DNA from: Alitabrizicola rongguiensis
GTDB lineage: Bacteria > Pseudomonadota > Alphaproteobacteria > Rhodobacterales > Rhodobacteraceae
Direction: 5' to 3'
DNA: 64,000 bases
Assembly: GCF_021491355.1 (NCBI RefSeq)
Contig: NZ_JAKENF010000002.1
Span: 372,001 to 436,000 of the forward strand
Shown here: positions 1-11,471 of the stretch, piece after piece
Position numbering within the stretch: position 1 is the first letter of the stretch
Layout of the letters: the number at the start of each line of letters is the position of its first letter
Position numbers and translations under genes: made by a program
Notes under the pieces: generated by a model
The model's input: the letters and a program-made list of their open reading frames with translations, nothing else
Told to the model about the DNA's origin: nothing
Databases searched by the model: none

Positions 1-531
1 CGTGATGCCGGGGTCCTTCAGATCAGCAAACAGCAGTCGCGAGATGCGGTGCATCTGGTCATTGGCCAGCGCGTTCAGCGGATAGACCAGAACGGCCCGA
101 ACCCCGGGGCGCGCCAGATCAGGGTCGCGCAGCAAGCTGTCGACCAGCGGAAACAGGAAGGATTCCGTCTTGCCCGAACCGGTTCCCGTGGCCACCAGAT
201 AGTTTTCTTCCAGCCCGATGGTCGCCGCCTGATGCAGATGCAACGGTCGGTCCATCAGGGCGCGCCCACTGTCGCTGCCCTCTAGCGCCATCCAGCCCTT
301 GTGCAGCCGCCCGTCCTGCACCATCCGGCGGATCGAAGCGCCCTTTTCGAAATCCGGCAGGCTTTCCACAAATGGGCCCTTCACCAGATCGGCCGCCGCA
401 ATCGTTGCCGCCACGCGCTGCGACAAAAGCGGCGCCCGGGCCGCCGAAACCCCCGCGGCAGTCGAGGTATAGCGGGCAAGCGTTTCACGCAGCCGGTCCT
501 TGAACAGTAATGGGTCGAGTTCGTGGGTCAT
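1..531 (-). CDS. DruE-like DEAD/DEAH helicase, N-terminal part (Druantia type III)
   Basis: Partial gene: only the first 177 codons lie in the window; the rest runs off the left edge. Reading the minus strand from the ATG at 531 gives a Q-motif-like stretch (LHLHQAATIGLEENYLVATG), then the Walker A motif GTGSGKTE followed by SFLFPL, then VYPLNALANDQ, which is helicase motif Ia. This is the start of a superfamily 2 helicase of the large DUF1998-type group. Its ATG overlaps the stop of the upstream gene as ATGA, so the two are translationally coupled. An upstream protein of about 1,100 residues plus a very large helicase is the arrangement of Druantia type III (druH-druE). The length and the DUF1998 end cannot be checked here, so a related helicase from another defence system remains possible. 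Confidence 0.6.
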   Translation of the reverse strand, partial: MTHELDPLLFKDRLRETLARYTSTAAGVSAARAPLLSQRVAATIAAADLVKGPFVESLPDFEKGASIRRMVQDGRLHKGWMALEGSDSGRALMDRPLHLHQAATIGLEENYLVATGTGSGKTESFLFPLVDSLLRDPDLARPGVRAVLVYPLNALANDQMHRISRLLFADLKDPGIT

Positions 532-3500
532 GGACGTACCTTGGCCAGCTGCCAGACAAGAAGGAAATAGAAGAACAATTCGGGTGCGAGTCGCAGTAGG
601 AACCCGACGGATGCCAATACATCGCCCGGTCGCCAGCTCAGGGTAGTGGCTAGGGTATCGATGAACTGCCTGGCTGATCCTGTCCGGCTGGCGCGGGCGA
701 ACTCGGAAAGGGTGGCCGCAACGGCCAAATCGATCGCATGAGGACGGTCATCTTCGGGTCGGCGCTTTGGCATGGGCGGGCGCCATACGGGCGGACACTG
801 AGCCAGCACGTGAAGGGCAAGGGTCGACAAGGCTTCCGCGCGCCGGCTGTTGCCGCCGCTCTCGCTCGGTGAATCGAACAACACATTGGCCGCCTCGAAT
901 CTCTCCAGCATGCGTAGCTGTGCGGCCCGCAGATGGGCCGGGCCCATGATCGGTGTGCCATGCCAGAACCATCCCGCTCCGGCATCGGTATCCAGCGGCG
1001 CAAAAAGCTTGAAGAAGCGTTCAGGCCGAAAGCCCGCCAGCACCGTTTCGGCGTTCCGTTCAGCTTCGGTGGCATTAGCAAAGGCAATCAGCGCCTGCGC
1101 ATGCAACAACCCCTCGCGCAGGCGTTCCCGCGAAAACGCACTCAGCATGGAACCTGCTCTCAGCCCATCATCGGTCTGATCGGCCAAAGCATCAAACGCA
1201 GCCGGCAGGGCAGAATACAGCCCGGGATCGATCTCCACCGGGTGCACCATCGGCACCCAGCTTGGCGAAGTTTCCCCCGGCATCGGCAAAAGCGCCGCCC
1301 GCATGAGAAGCCCACTCGATAGGGGCAGGCCTGCTATCATAGCTCCCAGCTTACGCCATCGAGGCAGCAGGCTGCGTTCCAAACCATGGTCCAGCCAGCA
1401 GTCCACCGCATAACAATCCGAAAGCCAGCGGCACAGTGTCTCAAACCGGGTCTGGATGAAATCGACTGGCGCATCAGACAGGCTGTGCGAAGCTGTCAGC
1501 GGCAAGGCATAGGTATCGCCCCTTCCGTTCCGTAGGGGACGCCATCCAAGATCCGGGTTAGCGATGTCTGGCCGCACGAAAATCTTCCCGATCATCAGTC
1601 CTTGATTGGCTGGCTGCTGGGCGATGGTGAGCGTCACGTCGCGGGCGTCAGTGCCAGATAGCTCGGCACGCAGCCACTCGGACGCCGCCCGGCGTACGGG
1701 CCGTCTCCCCAGGGCGATCTCGTGAAAGCTTCGCTTGCCCATCTCGTCCTCGGCCTCGACCGCAACAGCATCAATGGCCGTGCTAATGGCAAAGGTGGCT
1801 TGCACCCCAACCCGGACTAGTCGCAGATCAAACCGCGCGGGCTGAAGTGCGTCTACGACCTCGAACAGCACCACCTCGGCCCCGTTCGACCGTCGCAGCA
1901 CAACTGCAGCGTTCCGCCCCACAAGCTCTGAAATCGCGATATTGCGGGTCATCCCCAATGCAAAAGGCTGGGCTTCGTGCCGCGCCCCAACCCGCAAGGC
2001 CGCCCCGCGATCCGGGCACCGAATCGAGACATGGCCGAACCTATCTTCCGCACCTACGCCAATGCGGGCGCCCAAAGGCACCGGGCTGACTGCCCCATCC
2101 GACCGCAGGCGCTGCAGACTGATGTCGGGCCAAACGAGGTGGAACGGCACGACCTCCCCCTCGATCCCGAAGGCGGCGGTGGCATGAGCGTAGCCCCCCT
2201 TGGGATCAAGCTGCAGGCCGCCCTCAAAGGACGTGACATGCTGGGAATGCGAAGGCAGAAAGTTGGATGGCGCTGCAGAGCAAATCAGGTCCAGCCCCCG
2301 CGCACATTCAAACCCTGGCCAGACAAACGCGCCAAAGGTGATGCCGGCTGACCGCGCTTCCCTGTCGGGCGCCAGAAGTTCCAACCGTAGTCGCGCCGGC
2401 CTCGAGGGAAGGCCGGGCGGCAGGAAATCGGCCAAAGCGCATTCACCAAGGCCCTCTGTCACAGCGACGTCGATCACCGTTTCTACGCCGGCCACGCGCA
2501 TGCGCATGCGCCGAGTTTCGTTGGTCTGCAACCCGGTCTCGACCCTGACCACTGCGTGCGGTCCGAACAGTCGCCCCTGCCGGCCAATGGCGATCACTCC
2601 GCCGGTCAACCCCAAGCGGCGGCGCGGCCGGGTCGCCAGCGTCATGCTTTGTCCGCCGATCCGCAGAACCTTCGGCCTCTGGTCTAGCAATGCGCGCTGC
2701 AGAAAACAGCCGTCGCCAAGGGGCACCGACTCCAGATTGTCCAGCGTAAAGGGGCGCCGCGCTGCAACAAGTGCCTCGGATGTATCCAACATCAGATCGC
2801 GGAGGCCATTGGCCGCACCTTCCCACAGGAACTGGCCAACCGTTAGGTCGAACACAGCAAAGTGGCCGTCATCGGCCAGAAACTCCAGCGCAAAGGGCAT
2901 TCCGTCGATCAGCCCCGACAAACGCTTGGGCCAGGGTTGCTCCAGCGCCCAGTCCTCGCCCCCTTTCAGCCGCAGAGGCCGAGCCGCATCATCCATCTGC
3001 ACGGCGATCCGCCCGTTTGCGCGAGGCAGCCGCAAGGCCAGCCCGTCGGCGTCCCAGACCAGCCGCGGACGGGGCGGAAGGGCCGCGGCCAACCCAACGC
3101 GGGCACGCTCTTTTCCGGCCCGGTCAAAGCATTCGGCAAAGTAACTTTCGAACGGGCTTTTTGCCAGAAATCCAGTCGGATTTGCCGCAACCCGCGCATA
3201 AAGCCGGGCGTGCCAGGCCGTTTCATCCCAAAGGATCGACCGCCGGGGAGTGATGACCGTGGGATGCAGGAACTCCAGCGCATCGTCTTCCCATCGGTTC
3301 AGCAACGTCGAGGAATCCACCGGCGGCGCACCGAACAGGTCATGCTGGCGCTGGAACGCTTCGATAAGCTGCTGCACATGTGCCCGCGGCACCCCCGCAT
3401 GCAGAAGATAAAGGTCCACCATCCGTTCCAGCCCCCGGCTGGGCAAGCCCAGCCTGTCACACAGGGCCAGAAAGCTCCGATGCAAGCCCTCCCTCACCGC

Positions 3501-3812
3501 TGGCGTTCCAAGCCGCACGCCCAGCACATCTTCCAGATGCGCGTAGATGCGCAGGTCATTGCCGCCGTAACTGTCATTCAGCGCATGGGTCACTGCCCAC
3601 CCCGCTAGGTATCCATGCGCGTGGAACAACCCCGGAATGGCTTGTGCCCTGCCACCCAGAAAGGTGCGTACTCGCGAAAGGGCCTCCTCGCGTGATTGCT
3701 CGCTCAGAGAGAGCAGACCAAGGAATGGGGGGGCTTCGGCACGTTTCAGCTGTTGGAAAAGAAGAAAGTCGGATGCTCGACAGTTCACGAAATCACCGCG
3801 TAAAATATTCAT
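528..3812 (-). CDS. DruH-like protein (STY4851/YjiT-like), Druantia type III partner
   Basis: About 1,094 residues with no motif I can name as catalytic. The N-terminal third is helical (an SLSEQSREEALSRVRTFLG region); the middle is rich in short beta stretches; the C-terminal end is hydrophobic (LLRLAPELFFYFLLVWQLAKVRP). Length, position directly upstream of a large helicase gene and the ATGA overlap with it match DruH/YjiT-type proteins, from recall and not from a search. I chose the ATG at 3812 (MNILRGDFVNC); an in-frame GTG at 3842 would add ten residues, and neither has a strong ribosome binding site. Together with the helicase at the left edge it would form a two-gene anti-phage system. 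Nothing in the sequence shows the mechanism. Confidence 0.6.
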   Translation of the reverse strand: MNILRGDFVNCRASDFLLFQQLKRAEAPPFLGLLSLSEQSREEALSRVRTFLGGRAQAIPGLFHAHGYLAGWAVTHALNDSYGGNDLRIYAHLEDVLGVRLGTPAVREGLHRSFLALCDRLGLPSRGLERMVDLYLLHAGVPRAHVQQLIEAFQRQHDLFGAPPVDSSTLLNRWEDDALEFLHPTVITPRRSILWDETAWHARLYARVAANPTGFLAKSPFESYFAECFDRAGKERARVGLAAALPPRPRLVWDADGLALRLPRANGRIAVQMDDAARPLRLKGGEDWALEQPWPKRLSGLIDGMPFALEFLADDGHFAVFDLTVGQFLWEGAANGLRDLMLDTSEALVAARRPFTLDNLESVPLGDGCFLQRALLDQRPKVLRIGGQSMTLATRPRRRLGLTGGVIAIGRQGRLFGPHAVVRVETGLQTNETRRMRMRVAGVETVIDVAVTEGLGECALADFLPPGLPSRPARLRLELLAPDREARSAGITFGAFVWPGFECARGLDLICSAAPSNFLPSHSQHVTSFEGGLQLDPKGGYAHATAAFGIEGEVVPFHLVWPDISLQRLRSDGAVSPVPLGARIGVGAEDRFGHVSIRCPDRGAALRVGARHEAQPFALGMTRNIAISELVGRNAAVVLRRSNGAEVVLFEVVDALQPARFDLRLVRVGVQATFAISTAIDAVAVEAEDEMGKRSFHEIALGRRPVRRAASEWLRAELSGTDARDVTLTIAQQPANQGLMIGKIFVRPDIANPDLGWRPLRNGRGDTYALPLTASHSLSDAPVDFIQTRFETLCRWLSDCYAVDCWLDHGLERSLLPRWRKLGAMIAGLPLSSGLLMRAALLPMPGETSPSWVPMVHPVEIDPGLYSALPAAFDALADQTDDGLRAGSMLSAFSRERLREGLLHAQALIAFANATEAERNAETVLAGFRPERFFKLFAPLDTDAGAGWFWHGTPIMGPAHLRAAQLRMLERFEAANVLFDSPSESGGNSRRAEALSTLALHVLAQCPPVWRPPMPKRRPEDDRPHAIDLAVAATLSEFARASRTGSARQFIDTLATTLSWRPGDVLASVGFLLRLAPELFFYFLLVWQLAKVRP

Positions 3813-3943
3813 CTTTGTCAGATCGTTGCGCACAATCTGCACAACTTCAAGGCAATATCTGCTGCTTTATACTTCGCCCTCTGGATTAGAACCCTTCTGA
3901 AATAGTCCGCGCTCGACCTTCTCTGCAGAACATAATTCAACCT

Positions 3944-4195
3944 CAGTGGGCTTTGGCGGAGCAATCAACCGCGCAGCACAAACTCGACGGTCTCTATCAT
4001 GGAATTGCTGAGCGTCTCCGGAGCTGGGGAATCAAGGCGCAGTTGGAATACCTCGACGCATGAATCGCTGAACTCGATCGTGAACTTAATGCGCCCGCAC
4101 CTTCGTCTGTGCGTCAGTGCCCAATTCTCACGGACCTCTATCGCTGCAAAGCGACTGAACTGGCGCTGACGCTTGCTGACACGGCTATCATCTAG
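3944..4195 (+). pseudogene. C-terminal remnant of a large serine recombinase
   Basis: One plus-strand frame reads STAQHKLDGLYHGIAERLRS and LKAQLE-like text up to a TGA at 4061-4063. It continues in the same frame with IAELDRELNAPAPSSVRQ and LTDLYRCKATELALTLAD to a TAG at 4193. This is the coiled, zinc-ribbon-distal C-terminal region of large serine recombinases, whose members typically read LYRRKVAEL...LADPAIR here. The catalytic N-terminal domain is absent and an in-frame stop splits what remains, so this is a scar. It shows that a serine-recombinase element once sat at this end of the island. The sequence between 3843 and 3943 holds nothing else I can recognise. Confidence 0.55.
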
Positions 4196-4286
4196 CCAGC
4201 TCGGGTGAGCTACTCCCCCAAAATCGGACAGTGACGGAAGCTACGATCTGAAGTCTGCTGGTCTCCAAGCACGAGGAGATCAGGAC

Positions 4287-4584
4287 ATGTCGAAGCGCAG
4301 GAACCACGACGCAGCATTCAAGGCGCGTGTGGCGCTGGAGGCCGTGAAGGGAGAGCGCACGGTGTCGGATCTGGCGCCGAATATGGCGTGCATCCGACGA
4401 TGATCCACCAATGGAAGCGTCGCTGCTGGCGGGTGCCACAGGCATCTTCGAACGCGGTGGTAAGGCCGCTATGGCGGCGGAGGTTGCCGAAGAAACGGTC
4501 CGCGACCTGCACGCCAAGATCGGAGAACTGGCCGTGGCCAACGATTTTTTGTCCAGAAAGCTCAAGCCTTGGATCGGGAAGTGA
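4287..4584 (+). pseudogene. IS3-family transposase orfA (frameshifted)
   Basis: The reading frame opens MSKRRNHDAAFKARVALEAV, the usual helix-turn-helix start of IS3 OrfA. It should continue LAAEYGVHPTMIHQWK, but one G is missing near 4377, so the frame ends at 4401-4403. The remainder is intact in the +1 frame (MIHQWKRR, then ETVRDLHAKIGELAVAND) and ends with TGA at 4582. The product would normally bind the element ends and be joined to OrfB by programmed frameshifting. With the deletion it cannot be made at full length. Confidence 0.8.
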
Positions 4585-5448
4585 TGCGCGGGATGGTCGA
4601 GAAGAACCACCCAAGCCTGTCGGTCGGGGCGCAATGCCGTCTGCTGTCGATCTCGCGGTCATCGTTCTACTACGCGCCACGGGGCGAGACGGTGATGAAC
4701 CTCGACCTCATGCTGCTGATCGACAAGCAGTTCCTGGAAACCCCTTTCTATGGCGTGCGGCAGATGACGTGGCACTTGCAGAACGAGGGCCATGCTGTGA
4801 ACTGCAAGCGCATCCGGCGACTGATGCGGCTCATGCGCCTGATGCCGATCTACCAGAAGCCCGACACCAGCCGGCCTGCGAATGGGCACAAGACCTACCC
4901 CTATCTGCTGGGTGGGCTAAGGGTGGAGCGGCCCAACCAGGTCTGGTGCGCCGACATCACCTACCTGCCCATGCGCCGCGGCTTCCTCTATCTGGTCGCC
5001 GTCATGGACTGGTTCACCCGCAAGGTTCTGGCCTGGCGTATCTCGAACACGCTTGAGGCCGACTTCTGCATCGAGGCGCTGAACGAGGCAGTCCACAAGT
5101 TTGGCCCGCCCGAGATCATGAACACCGATCAGGGCAGCCAGTTCACATCCTTCGCCTGGACCGACCGGTTAAAGCGTATCGGCACCCGGATCTCGATGGA
5201 CGGCAAGGGCGTTCGGCGATGGCCTCACCCTCGACAACATCTTCATCGAACGCCACTGGCGATCCCTGAAGTATGAATGCGTCTACCTGCATGCGAGGGA
5301 GACGGGGACACAGGCCAAGGCAGGCATCGGGCGCTGGATCACCTTCTACAACCACCATCGCCCACACACCGCCCATGGTGGACAGCCGCCCGCCGTAGTC
5401 TACTTCAACACCATCGAAACCGATCCGCAGGCGCAGGCAGTAGCTTAA
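4569..5448 (+). pseudogene. IS3-family transposase orfB (frameshifted)
   Basis: An rve-type integrase core: VWCADITYLPMRRGFLYLVAV holds the first catalytic Asp, and MNTDQGSQFTS holds the second. After MDGKG near 5210 the frame shifts and runs to a false stop at 5274-5276. The true C-terminus continues in another frame as DNIFIERHWRSLKYECVYLH and TFYNHHRPHTAHGGQPP to the TAA at 5446, and contains the catalytic Glu region (FIERHWRSLK). It is broken, so the copy is probably not active on its own. It starts around a TTG at 4569 by comparison with the family. Confidence 0.8.
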
Positions 5449-5487
5449 GTCAGCCGGAAATCTGTCCAAGGATCGGGGAGTAGCTCA

Positions 5488-6418
5488 ACCACGCACGCCG
5501 TCAGAGCAGCAATACAGCGATCGCAAGCTTCGCTCGCGCAGCTGAGCCGAGAACTGGGCATCAACCCCAAGACGGTAGCGAAGTGGCGCAAACGTGCGGC
5601 GGTCGAGGACATGAAGACCGGGCCGAAGGAACCGCGGTCGACAGTGCTGACCGAGGAAGAGGAGGCAGCGGTCGTCGCCTTTCGAAGGCACACACTGCTG
5701 CCGCTGGACGACTGCCTCTATGCTTTGCAGCCCTCGATTCCGCACCTCACGCGGTGAGCACTGCATCGGTGCCTGCAACGGCACGGCATCTCGCGTCTGC
5801 CGGATGTGGAGGGTGACAAGCCCGGGCGGCAGAAGTTCAAGCGGTACCCCATCGGCTTCTTCCACATCGACATTGCCGAGGTGCAGACCGCCGAAGGAAA
5901 GCTCTTTCTCTTTGTGGGAATCGACCGGACGTCCGAGTTCGCTGTCGCCCAACTGGTTGCGACAGCGGACAGAAAGACAGCCTGGGAGTTCCTGCAGCAC
6001 ATGCTCGAAGCCGTACCCTACCAAGTCCACACGGTTCTTACCGACAATGGCATTCAGTTCGCAGAGCAGCTGCGGAACCGGAACACCATCTACTCCCGGC
6101 CAATGCGCTTCGACATGATCTGCGAGGCGAACGGCATCGAGCACAGACTCACCAAGCCCAACCATCCGTGGACCAATGGCCAGGTGGAGCGGATGAACCG
6201 GACGATCAAGGAAGCGACCGTGAAACGGTTCCACTACGAAAACCACGATCAGTTGCGTACTCATCTCGCCGACTTCCTGGCAGCCCACAACTTCGCCAGG
6301 CGCCTCAAAGACCCTCGGCGGCCTCACGCCCTACGAATACATCTCCAAAATCTGGACATCAGGGCCGGATCGTTTCATCCTCGATCCGATCCACCAGATG
6401 CCGGGACTGAACACCTAG
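5488..6418 (+). pseudogene. IS481-family transposase remnant
   Basis: Starting right at the IS3 end, the frame reads THAVRAAIQRSQASLAQLSR and LGINPKTVAKWRKRA, the IS481 N-terminal helix-turn-helix. A TGA at 5755-5757 replaces the residue expected between LTR and ALHRCLQRHGIS. The core then continues (IGFFHIDIAEVQT, VLTDNGIQFAEQL, NHPWTNGQVERMNRTIKEA), which carries the DDE residues. After ARRLKD near 6307 the frame shifts, and the end is recovered in another frame as GGLTPYEYISKIW and IHQMPGLNT, stopping at 6416. One nonsense and one frameshift lesion make it a pseudogene; only the first few residues are missing at the 5' side. Confidence 0.8.
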
Positions 6419-6831
6419 TGACGATTCCCTCGGGCTTGCGCTTCTTCTGGGGCAATTCTTCGTCTTCCAAATGGCTCGAAAGCCTCACGACATGGACGAC
6501 CAGTTTTCAAGGCGCAGGCGATCGGCGGCGCAACCAGCCCGTCATCGTGATCAGAACCGGAAAACTCCGGGCCTTGGCGGTCAAAGGTTAGGCCTCACAG
6601 CATCTTGGGACGCGCTCTGGTCGCAGGTGCAGAAACAATCCCGTGGCCGGTCACGAGTGATAAACAATGATAAGCCCGTTAGCATCCGAACATCTGAACC
6701 TTCAAATTCAAACAGTCTGCACTGCGGGTCAGCATTGCACTTGCCCCAACTTCCGCCAGTGTTGTGGCTTCAGCAATGCAAAAATCTTTGCTATCGGCAG
6801 TCGGATTTCGCTCAGATTCGATTGGCGCGCC
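6419..6831. other. Non-coding stretch, nothing recognised
   Basis: About 410 bases between the IS481 remnant and the hairpin downstream of the VPLPA protein gene. Short open frames exist on both strands, but none has a ribosome binding site, a recognisable product or a consistent codon pattern. A fragment ending TGKLRALAVKG (near 6590) loosely resembles the end of a tricarboxylate-transport binding protein, too weakly to annotate. The stretch is probably residue from repeated insertion and deletion. Confidence 0.4.
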
Positions 6832-6852
6832 GGCCAGCCCTGTGGGCTGGCC
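6832..6852 (-). terminator. Hairpin downstream of the VPLPA protein gene
   Basis: GGCCAGCCC, a three-base loop and GGGCTGGCC form a perfect nine-pair stem 19 bases beyond the stop of the minus-strand gene at 6871. No T-run follows in either direction, so it is a terminator-like structure and not a textbook intrinsic terminator. Confidence 0.45.
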
Positions 6853-6870
6853 TGAGTACACTGCAACAGT

Positions 6871-7587
6871 CTAGAGAAGGTCCCGCCGGCGAAGCGCAAA
6901 CCCAAGGCAAAGCGCCCCGGCCAGAAGTGGCAAGCTGGCTGGCAGTGGAACCTGGGCGGGACCTTCTCCTTCTAGAGACCATACAATAACACCTCCGCAC
7001 CAGTCTCCACACCACTCTTGGCCAGGTTCGAGAGCGTCGTAAAAGTCAAAGTAGTGATCAAAGAGTGGCATATCGAGCATGAATACCACCAGATTCACAT
7101 CTCTGAAGTCCGATCCAAAAGTGTAGTTGACAATTCCTCCCTTGCTCGAGACCTCATCAAGGGCCGTCAAATCACCCCAGTCGTCATACCCAAGCACCTT
7201 AAGCGTAACTTCGTACGGTTTTGATGCCATCGCCCAAGTCTTAAGGGCGATACCTTCGTCATCGTTGGGCGGTTGAGCATCATCTGAACTTCGCCAGATG
7301 TAGTTCTGGAACCACAGTTCGGCAGAAGTGATGGTGAACGCCCTGCCATCCTTTCTGGTCAAGAATGTTGTAAAGGCCCCGCTGTCGTCGTGCACATAAG
7401 TGAAGCCATCCGGATACGACATGCTGTTTGACCAGAGGTATTCGCCATTGCTCAAGCAATAGGCGTTGCCATCATATGTCTCATAGTCGGGGCCGCATGG
7501 AACCTCTGTCGCCGTCCCCGTCACCAGCGTAGCTGCCTCCGCCTGTCCTCCCAAGAATGCAGCCGCCAAAATCGCAAAAAAGCGCAT
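6871..7587 (-). CDS. Secreted protein with VPLPA-type C-terminal sorting signal
   Basis: 238 residues. The start at 7587 (MRFFAILAAAFLGGQAEAA) gives a signal peptide and is preceded by AGGGAGA; an in-frame ATG at 7629 would bury the signal. The C-terminus is VPLPASLPLLAGALCLGFAL then RRRDLL: a VPLPA motif, a membrane span and a basic tail. This is the layout of the VPLPA-/PEP-CTERM proteins that an exosortase-type system processes at the inner membrane on the way to the surface. The body is rich in acidic and aromatic residues and I recognise no enzymatic domain in it. It is a single gene lying between IS remnants inside the defence island, with no sorting enzyme or polysaccharide gene beside it, so it may be displaced cargo. 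A role in defence is not indicated. Confidence 0.75.
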   Translation of the reverse strand: MRFFAILAAAFLGGQAEAATLVTGTATEVPCGPDYETYDGNAYCLSNGEYLWSNSMSYPDGFTYVHDDSGAFTTFLTRKDGRAFTITSAELWFQNYIWRSSDDAQPPNDDEGIALKTWAMASKPYEVTLKVLGYDDWGDLTALDEVSSKGGIVNYTFGSDFRDVNLVVFMLDMPLFDHYFDFYDALEPGQEWCGDWCGGVIVWSLEGEGPAQVPLPASLPLLAGALCLGFALRRRDLL

Positions 7588-7703
7588 TGAGCAATCTCCC
7601 TGACACTCATCACAACGTGAACGTGTCATGGCATTTGTGATTCTCCAATGGCAAGGAAAAGCGCGACCCAGAGAATTTGGTGCTTTGTGGTGCCCCGAGT
7701 TTC

Positions 7704-7866
7704 CTAGACGCCCGCCTCATTCAGTGTCCGCTGCCTGACTTCGATGTCAACGCGCGACTCCATGCCGTTGTTCTTCTGCTTACACTGCGGGTTGTATCGC
7801 AACTTGATGTACTCAAGTATGCCCCGCCTTGCGGCTTCTCGCGTCGGGTAGCGCGTGACGGCAAAT
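7704..7866 (-). pseudogene. C-terminal remnant of an IS3-family transposase (orfB)
   Basis: Minus-strand reading gives RYPTREAARRGILEYIKLRY, then NPQCKQKNNGM and VDIEVRQRTLNEAGV before a TAG at 7704-7706. Compare the usual OrfB ending, which has a tyrosine-asparagine-proline turn and an LSPVDFE-like stretch. Only about 54 codons remain, abutting the 3' end of the DUF499 gene. An insertion event therefore trimmed the DNA just downstream of that operon without reaching its last gene. Confidence 0.55.
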
Positions 7867-7883
7867 GTCGGTCACGCTCCGGC

Positions 7884-11186
<3,303 letters not shown>

Positions 11187-11221
11187 CAGATCAATCCTAC
11201 CTTTTCTGCTGAAGTTGGCCT

Positions 11222-11470
11222 TCAGTCACGGGGCAACAAACCATCAGTATTTCGTATTGGCGCTGGCAGGTTGTTCTTCTCGAGATGCGCCAGAATCTTG
11301 GCTTCGAACTGCGGGGCCCAACCATCCCAGTTCGCGTCATAGCAGTCTCTACAGACTGTGATGCTATAGCGCGGAACGTGTTTGCCGGCATAGAGGTGCG
11401 GCCCGAACTGAAAAGCTCGCCCGCAGGTGAAGCAAGTAGTCATGAACTTTGGCGCCGAGCTTCCCGTCAT
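11222..11470 (-). CDS. Small zinc-ribbon protein in the HEPN/methylase operon
   Basis: About 82 residues from the ATG at 11470 (MTGSSAPKF), one base after the methyltransferase stop, with GGATGG nine bases upstream. An ATG at 11479 would add three residues and overlap the methylase gene. Two CxxC pairs (FTCGRAF preceded by Cys, and TVCRDCYDANWDGW), 23 residues apart, form a probable zinc ribbon. The tail is acidic to neutral and has no enzyme motif. It lies between the methylase and the HEPN-ATPase, so it is probably co-transcribed and may be a DNA- or protein-binding accessory subunit. I know of no named component of this size in the family, so its function is open. Confidence 0.65.
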   Translation of the reverse strand: MTGSSAPKFMTTCFTCGRAFQFGPHLYAGKHVPRYSITVCRDCYDANWDGWAPQFEAKILAHLEKNNLPAPIRNTDGLLPRD

Positions 11471-11471
11471 G

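Larger units (their letters stand above)
4207..5486 (+). mobile_element. IS3-family insertion sequence, degenerate
   Basis: The element is bounded by a perfect 12-bp inverted match: GAGCTACTCCCC at 4207-4218 and its complement at 5475-5486. The similarity continues loosely inward (GGACAG on both sides). Inside are orfA- and orfB-type transposase genes, each broken by a frameshift. No convincing short target duplication flanks the ends, which suggests that it is old, or that neighbouring DNA was rearranged after insertion. It sits between a serine-recombinase remnant and an IS481-family transposase remnant, and probably inserted close to the start of the latter. Confidence 0.8.

Noticed and set aside
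2200-3144. Long plus-strand open frame opposite the DruH-like gene
   Set aside because: Arg/Ser/Pro-rich shadow of a high-GC gene on the other strand; no domain, no ribosome binding site.
4204-5490. Target-site duplication of the IS3 element
   Set aside because: The bases immediately outside the 12-bp ends (GGT on the left, AAC on the right) do not repeat.
6480-6591. Fragment resembling the end of a tricarboxylate-transport substrate-binding protein
   Set aside because: Only about 12 residues (TGKLRALAVKG) fit; no other part of the protein is present.
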